From Neostapfia colusana (Eukaryota; Streptophyta; Magnoliopsida; Poales; Poaceae), in assembly GCA_030760725.1 (NCBI GenBank), contig JASWHV010000012.1, positions 39,091,652-39,155,651 on the forward strand: a stretch of 64,000 nt of DNA, read 5' to 3'. The notes beneath the pieces are model-generated. The model was not told where the DNA came from and ran no database searches. It saw only the letters and a program-made list of their open reading frames with translations. Below, piece after piece: positions 58,780 through 64,000 of this stretch. Numbering within the stretch: position 1 is the stretch's first letter; each line of letters begins with the position of its first letter. Made by a program: the position numbers and the translations under genes.

Positions 58780-60607
58780 CAGCCTGGTATCAGAGCTGCA
58801 GTGGGGATAGCACAGTACTAAAGGACTGCATTATGGGAAAAACTTAGGTATACGGTGAGGATTCGGTAGTTGCCCAAGTAAGGACTATATTAGCATAGTT
58901 ACTTAAAGTGGCAAAGACTAACTTATGTGTTATAATTCTGAATTTCAATTATGTAACGACGCACCTACGCTCTGGTAAGTATGGTAAGGAACGCCACCGA
59001 AAGCGGTTCAATTTCGGTTAGCTCTCCCTGACGAGGAACGTGGTTCAGGGATTGATCTCACAGCTTGGTGTGAGATGTCAATATGAACCTCTTGGACTCT
59101 TCATGTCCCTGAGTTCATATGAAACGCTGATCCCTAGCGTGCATTAGGAAAGTAAGCGGAGACCCCATCGCGTGGTCCGTAACGCGAGAGTGTGTTCGTC
59201 TGGAAATAGCCCAGGAGGACATACGCAGCGCTTGCCATCGGCGTGCCCTGTAGGGCAGTAGGTGGTATCTGTTGGGTTGATGACATTCCCAACCGTGACG
59301 ACCCGTTCATGACATACTCGGGTTCCCCGTCGTGTGGTGTTGAAACACGATCACGTACCTTGAGACGTGACCTAACTCAAGGACGGCCGTATGACAATGA
59401 TACGGGCGTTTGTATTTACTTTTAGATATGGAACTGCCTGAAATGAACAAACTTTGAGTGCACCATCATTGTGCGGTCTTCTGCAGGTACTAACCACGTA
59501 TGTATCCGTGTAGAAAACGTGTGCGAGAGACCGTTTAGTGCCACACTTGAGACGTATATACCGGTATGATCCGGTTAGGATTTTCTTTTGTGAGGAACGT
59601 AGTACCGAGATATTGTAGGCATATGCATGAGTATAATGATAACGAAGAATTAAAAATCTATAGGTTCAACAGTTAGGACCCTGGTTGGGTATAAGAATGG
59701 GATGGTGATGAGTGTAGTTCCAAAAGTATGAAAAGCAGAGTGCTCTGTTTTGGGCAGCACGTTTGCTGATCCTCAACAGGGCATAACTCACAGGTCTTTT
59801 AGCCCAGGAAGGTGTGCTATATAGTTCTGGAAAGGTATTCAAGTCCTCTACAACTTTGTTGTAGACTTCCAGAGCTGAAACTCACCTGAAGATGGCTTAA
59901 AGCCCAGAGAAATGTAAACTGTCCAGAACTAGGGCAGAGTAAAACATCCTCTGAACTGATCTGTTTTTCAAATATAACTCCCAGTAGAAGAATCTAAAAT
60001 TGTCATATAATCCATCCTTAGAAAGAGTAGAAGATGTTTGACATCTTTGCAATTCAAAGTTTCTGAAGTTTCAGTACAGAATTTAGTGGAAATCAGGATT
60101 GGAAACAGCCACTTCCAAGGGAGGTGCTGTTAAAATTCTTCCAGAAATTCTGCTAACTTTGAATTAGCATAACTTTTTAACCAAAGCTGATCTGGGGGCA
60201 AATGAGTACTCGTTGGAAAGATACTAAAGTTAAATTTAACTTTGGTATTCAACTTGAGTCATGAAAATGCCCATAACCGGATCAAAACTTGGAATAGGTA
60301 GAAACTGGTCATTCTGACGGAAGAATGACAGTTGAACTCATTGGAGAGGGTGTTGTACCCTAAGGGCGATAAAAATGTCTCGTAGAGACCAAACCCAGTT
60401 ATGGTGAGCTTCCCAAGAAGGGGTTCATCAAGTTGGATTAAACTAACTTGTGTTTGGTCTGGTAATGGTGTAGCTTGTGCAAAGTTATTACATTATCTGC
60501 TTACGAGATATTTCGCATGTTTTGTTGTCATAATGTTTTTCCGCCCAGTTCTATTGGACTGCATGCAAAATGTTGCGGGACTGATGGTTAATGTCGTATG
60601 GTTGCAG
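58780..60607 (+). mobile_element. Plus E leader with primer-binding site and hairpin
   Basis: A five-base spacer is followed by TGGTATCAGAGC at 58785-58796. The first 700 bases match the A leaders strongly, including the hairpin ATCTCACA-GCTTGG-TGTGAGAT at 59055-59076. The rest is AT-rich, with stretches similar to the B leader near 12500. No credible gene is seen. Confidence 0.85.
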
Positions 60608-63600
60608 ATGGTTCGTACTAGGACCACGCACGAGGTTGGTGGCTCTAGCCAAGGTGGGGGCGATGACTCCCAGCCACCGGCCTACGACAGCACCCCGCAG
60701 CAGCAGCCACCACCGCCGCCTCCGCTTACTCTAGCGGATGTGATAGCAGCATTGGTGGGAGGTCGTGAGGAGCAGACCGACCTGCTCCGCACGATCGTGC
60801 AGAATACGTCCCAGGCGGGAGGACGTCAAGAGCGAGGGCCTCGTGAGCCCCGCGAAGTGTCGTACTCGGATTTCATGAGTACGCACCCTCCAGTGTTCAC
60901 CGAAGCTGAAGAACCACTGGAGGCGGACAACTGGCTGCGGACTATCGAGTCCAAGTTCGGGCTGCTCCAGTGTATGGAGCGGCACAAGACGCTGTTCGCA
61001 GCACAGCAGCTCCACGGTGCCGCTGGTGCGTGGTGGGCGAATTATGTCGCCTCACGTCCGGCTGGCCATGCCGTGGAATGGCAAGAGTTCCGGGAGGCGT
61101 TCCGCGCCTATCACATCCCTCCCGGAATAATGAAGAGAAAGTTCCAAGAATTTTTGGAACTGAAGCAGGGCGGGAGGAGTGCCCACGACTACTCCCGTGC
61201 CTTCAACCATCTGGCGCAGTATGCGTCAGACTACATCTCCACGGAGGAGAAGAAGAGGGAGCACTTCTATCGGGGGTTACATCCCGAAATGAAGACCCAC
61301 CTCGTACAATGGAACCGCGGCACATTCAACGATCTAGTCAATGCCGCCATCATGCAAGAGGACGCTCAGCGGGAGTTAGCAGCTGAGCAGAGGAAGCGTA
61401 GCGCTCCACCTAGCAGCGGTGGGAGTGGCGCTCCCCAGAAGTACCGTATGGTGTATCGGACACCATCCGGGCAGCAGTGGCAACCACCGGCGCGACCGCA
61501 ACGGTTCGGGGGACGTCCCTTTCAGGCACCTCCGTTCCGTCCGCCGGTGCCACCACCAAGACAGCAGCAGCAGCAGATGGTACCCAGGGCGTTTCCACCA
61601 CCACAACGCGCCCCAGGTTTCCGTCCACCGATCAGCGGGGGACCGCCCCGTTTCACCTGCTTCACGTGTGGCCAGGCGGGCCACTTTGCGAAGGACTGTC
61701 CCCAGGGGCAGCAGAGCAGCGGGCAAGCCCAGTTCCAGGGCGGTGCTCGAGGCCGACCTCCGGTGAAGAAGGTTGGTCAGCGGACTGGAGGCGTCCGCAA
61801 CGTCGACAATGAGGACGCCCCAGAGGGAGACAACGTGCTGGCGGGTACGTTTACTCTCAACCATCAAGCCATCGTCATATTATTTGATTCTGGTGCAACC
61901 CACAGCTTTATAAGTGCATCCTATGTGGCTAAACATCAATTGCAAGTCATCCCAACCGGCTGCACTTATATGATCTGCTCACCGGGAGGGAAGATTTCAG
62001 CTAATATGATGATTCCAAAGGCACCTCTGTGCTTAGGTGGGAAGCTATATCCCACCACCTTGATAATCCTTATGGGACAAAAGATTGATGCAATCTTAGG
62101 GATGTCATGGCTGCAATACCATGGCGCTGTCCTAGAGACTCGGACACGGACGGTTCACTTAAATTCTCCATTCCACCGTCCGCATTCCATGGTATTAGAC
62201 ACGCCAGTCCGGGAAGTTTTAGCAATTAATAATGCTGAAGTTCTCAAGTTAGAAGACATCCCCGTAGTCCGGGAGTATCCTGATGTGTTCCCGGATGATC
62301 TTCCGGGCATGCCACCTGAGCGGGATGTCGAGTTCAAGATTGAGCTCGCACCCGGGACTACGCCCATATCCCGGAGACCATACAAGATGGCTCCGAATGA
62401 GCTGGCTGAACTGAAAGAACAGCTCAATGATCTGTTGAGCAAGGGTTTCATTAGGCCGAGTTCATCGCCTTGGGGATGCTCGGCGCTATTCGTGAAGAAG
62501 AAGGATGAGACCCTGAGGCTGTGTGTGGATTACCGGCCGCTCAACGCCGTCACTATCAAGAATAAGTACCCACTGCCCCGTATTGACATCTTGTTTGATC
62601 AACTTGTGGGGGCAAGTGTATTCTCAAAGATGGACCTTCGCTCTGGATATCACCAGATCAAGATCCGGGTGGAGGATATCCCGAAGACGGCGTTCTCGAC
62701 GAGATACGGCTTATACGAATATCTCGTCATGTCTTTTGGTCTCACAAATGCTCCAGCCCATTTCATGTATCTCATGAACTCGGTGTTCATGCCGGAGCTG
62801 GACAAGTTCGTGGTAGTGTTCATCGACGACATCTTGGTTTACTCCAAGACCGAAGCTGAACATGCCGAACACTTGCGGATCGTTCTTCAACGATTGCGAG
62901 ACCACAAACTCTACGCCAAGTTCAGCAAATGCGAATTTTGGATCAGCCAAGTGCCATTCTTGGGACATATCATCTCAGCTGAAGGCATTGCGGTTGACCC
63001 AAGTAAAATCGAGCAAGTGTTGAAATGGAAAGCTCCCACTTCAGTCCATGAAGTCAGAAGCTTCCTCGGGTTAGCGGGATACTACCGGAGGTTCATTCTG
63101 AGCTTCTCCAAGCTCGCTAAGCCGATGACAGAGTTGCTGAAGAAAGGGACAAAATATGTTTGGAACACCGCGTGTGAAGGAGCGTTCCGAACATTGGTGA
63201 AGCATCTCACAACAGCCCCGGTGTTAGCTCAGCCAGATACAACAAAGCCCTTCGACGTGTATTGTGACGCGTCCGGTATTGGGCTTGGCTGCGTGTTGAT
63301 GCAGGAAGGACGTGTGGTCGCTTATGGCTCACGCCAACTTCGGAACCATGAGCAGCACTACCCGACTCACGATCTTGAACTTGCTGCCGTGGTGTTGGCG
63401 CTGAAAATGTGGAGGCACTATCTCCTGGGGAACTTGGTGCATCTCTACACCGACCACAAGAGCTTGAAATACATTTTCACCCAGAAGGAGCTGAACATGA
63501 GGCAGAGGAGGTGGTTAGAACTGATCAAAGATTATGAGATTGAGATCCATTACCACCCCGGCAAGGCGAATGTGGTTGCCGACGCGCTGAGTCGGAAATC

Positions 63601-64000
63601 GCATGTCCATCACCTCACCATTACACCGGTGGAGGAGGAAGAGCCAAGTTTATACTTGGTTCCTTATGGATCGCTGTACAACCTTGCCCTCATCCCTACT
63701 ATTAGGGAGGACATCATTGCAGCTCAGAAAACGGATAAAGGCATGGCACATCTCCGGAGACGGATAGACAATGGAGAAATTAAATGTTTCCGGAAGGATG
63801 ATGAGGGGACGCTGTGGTTCAATGACCGCATAGTCGTACCCCGAGATATGGAGTTGAGGAAAAAGATCCTCGATGAAGCTCACTTGTCCAAATACTCCAT
63901 TCATCCGGGCAGCAACAAAATGTACCAAAATTTGAAAAAGAAATTTTGGTGGACGCGGATGAAGCGGGAGGTAGCTAAGTACGTATCCGAGTGCGATACG
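60608..64000 (+). CDS. Plus E Gag-Pol polyprotein, 5' 1,131 codons, open to the window end
   Basis: The ATG at 60608 follows the leader and opens a frame with no stop to base 64000. The N-terminus is MVRTRTTHEVGGSS with a Pro/Gln-rich stretch. The Gag core follows (PPVFTEAEEPLEADNWLRT, HFYRGLHPEMK), then an Arg/Pro/Gln-rich linker. An intact zinc knuckle (CFTCGQAGHFAKDC, from residue 351, 61658-61699) comes next. The protease Asp is D427 (FDSGATH). The RT has FIDDILVY with D740/D741 (62825-62830). RNase H has DVYCDASG, THDLELAAV, LYTDHKSL and VADALSRKS. The integrase zinc region starts with HPGSNKMYQ and is cut by the window within its Cys pair (CDT). All visible catalytic residues are present, so this may be an autonomous member of the family. 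Confidence 0.95.
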   Translation, partial: MVRTRTTHEVGGSSQGGGDDSQPPAYDSTPQQQPPPPPPLTLADVIAALVGGREEQTDLLRTIVQNTSQAGGRQERGPREPREVSYSDFMSTHPPVFTEAEEPLEADNWLRTIESKFGLLQCMERHKTLFAAQQLHGAAGAWWANYVASRPAGHAVEWQEFREAFRAYHIPPGIMKRKFQEFLELKQGGRSAHDYSRAFNHLAQYASDYISTEEKKREHFYRGLHPEMKTHLVQWNRGTFNDLVNAAIMQEDAQRELAAEQRKRSAPPSSGGSGAPQKYRMVYRTPSGQQWQPPARPQRFGGRPFQAPPFRPPVPPPRQQQQQMVPRAFPPPQRAPGFRPPISGGPPRFTCFTCGQAGHFAKDCPQGQQSSGQAQFQGGARGRPPVKKVGQRTGGVRNVDNEDAPEGDNVLAGTFTLNHQAIVILFDSGATHSFISASYVAKHQLQVIPTGCTYMICSPGGKISANMMIPKAPLCLGGKLYPTTLIILMGQKIDAILGMSWLQYHGAVLETRTRTVHLNSPFHRPHSMVLDTPVREVLAINNAEVLKLEDIPVVREYPDVFPDDLPGMPPERDVEFKIELAPGTTPISRRPYKMAPNELAELKEQLNDLLSKGFIRPSSSPWGCSALFVKKKDETLRLCVDYRPLNAVTIKNKYPLPRIDILFDQLVGASVFSKMDLRSGYHQIKIRVEDIPKTAFSTRYGLYEYLVMSFGLTNAPAHFMYLMNSVFMPELDKFVVVFIDDILVYSKTEAEHAEHLRIVLQRLRDHKLYAKFSKCEFWISQVPFLGHIISAEGIAVDPSKIEQVLKWKAPTSVHEVRSFLGLAGYYRRFILSFSKLAKPMTELLKKGTKYVWNTACEGAFRTLVKHLTTAPVLAQPDTTKPFDVYCDASGIGLGCVLMQEGRVVAYGSRQLRNHEQHYPTHDLELAAVVLALKMWRHYLLGNLVHLYTDHKSLKYIFTQKELNMRQRRWLELIKDYEIEIHYHPGKANVVADALSRKSHVHHLTITPVEEEEPSLYLVPYGSLYNLALIPTIREDIIAAQKTDKGMAHLRRRIDNGEIKCFRKDDEGTLWFNDRIVVPRDMELRKKILDEAHLSKYSIHPGSNKMYQNLKKKFWWTRMKREVAKYVSECDT

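Overview
The window is grass-type (Poaceae-like) plant nuclear DNA made entirely of nested LTR retrotransposons. I see no host gene, rRNA, tRNA gene or CRISPR array. The evidence is four families of Ty3/gypsy elements with very long (about 4-4.7 kb) LTRs, primer-binding sites complementary to plant initiator tRNA-Met (TGGTATCAGAGC), chromodomain-type Pol C-termini of the Tekay/Del chromovirus kind, and 5-bp target-site duplications. I call the families A, B, D and E, and the old host element C; these labels are mine.

Layout, left to right. 1-573 is the end of the 5' LTR of a plus-strand family B element. Its leader (574-1129) is interrupted by a complete minus-strand family A element, A1 (1130-11812, TSD TGAAT). 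B resumes at 11818 with a decayed gag-pol lacking integrase and ends with its 3' LTR at 15535-20255. B sits in element C, an older plus-strand gypsy element whose protease/RT/RNase H remains lie at 20256-22621. C is split by a minus-strand B-type solo LTR (22622-26713) and resumes with its integrase at 26714-27218. There it is broken by a minus-strand family D LTR (from 27219), which carries a plus-strand solo B LTR (27300-29052, TSD AAAGG) and then element E1 (30401 onward, minus strand). The RT gene of E1 is interrupted by a second, structurally complete family A element, A2 (37092-51382, TSD ACACA), with an intact 1,496-residue Gag-Pol. E1 resumes at 51388 and abuts a further minus-strand E LTR at 51757. 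A plus-strand E element is inserted in that LTR at 54840; its Gag-Pol is open from 60608 to the window end. All visible DNA is therefore inside one C element, with insertions up to five deep at the right edge.

The main discovery candidate is inside the LTRs. In sense orientation each LTR has an AT-rich start, a GC-rich core of about 1 kb, another AT-rich part, and then two short exon-like segments about 1.03-1.10 kb apart. The segments are separated by a GC-AG intron: conserved donor AAG|GCAAGC, conserved CTGAG/CTCAC branch-point-like region, and a CAG acceptor. In families B and E the exons are open, both in phase 1. Exon 1 carries a PEVLDF motif in both families and differs between them mostly at third codon positions. 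Exon 2 encodes an acidic tail ending near EWE(S/P)(C/Y)TP and a stop. This looks like a spliced accessory ORF carried within the LTR itself. Families A and D keep the intron signals but have lost or damaged the frame.

Other structure worth checking: an inverted repeat beside every polypurine tract, a CGAGTAG/CTACTCG stem-loop in the LTR intron of every family, an 8-bp leader hairpin shared by families A and E, GTGGGNCCCAC (TCP-type) palindromes at the edges of the GC-rich core, a Gag in A2 without a zinc knuckle, and a reading-frame-preserving deletion in A1 that fuses Gag to the Pol tail.
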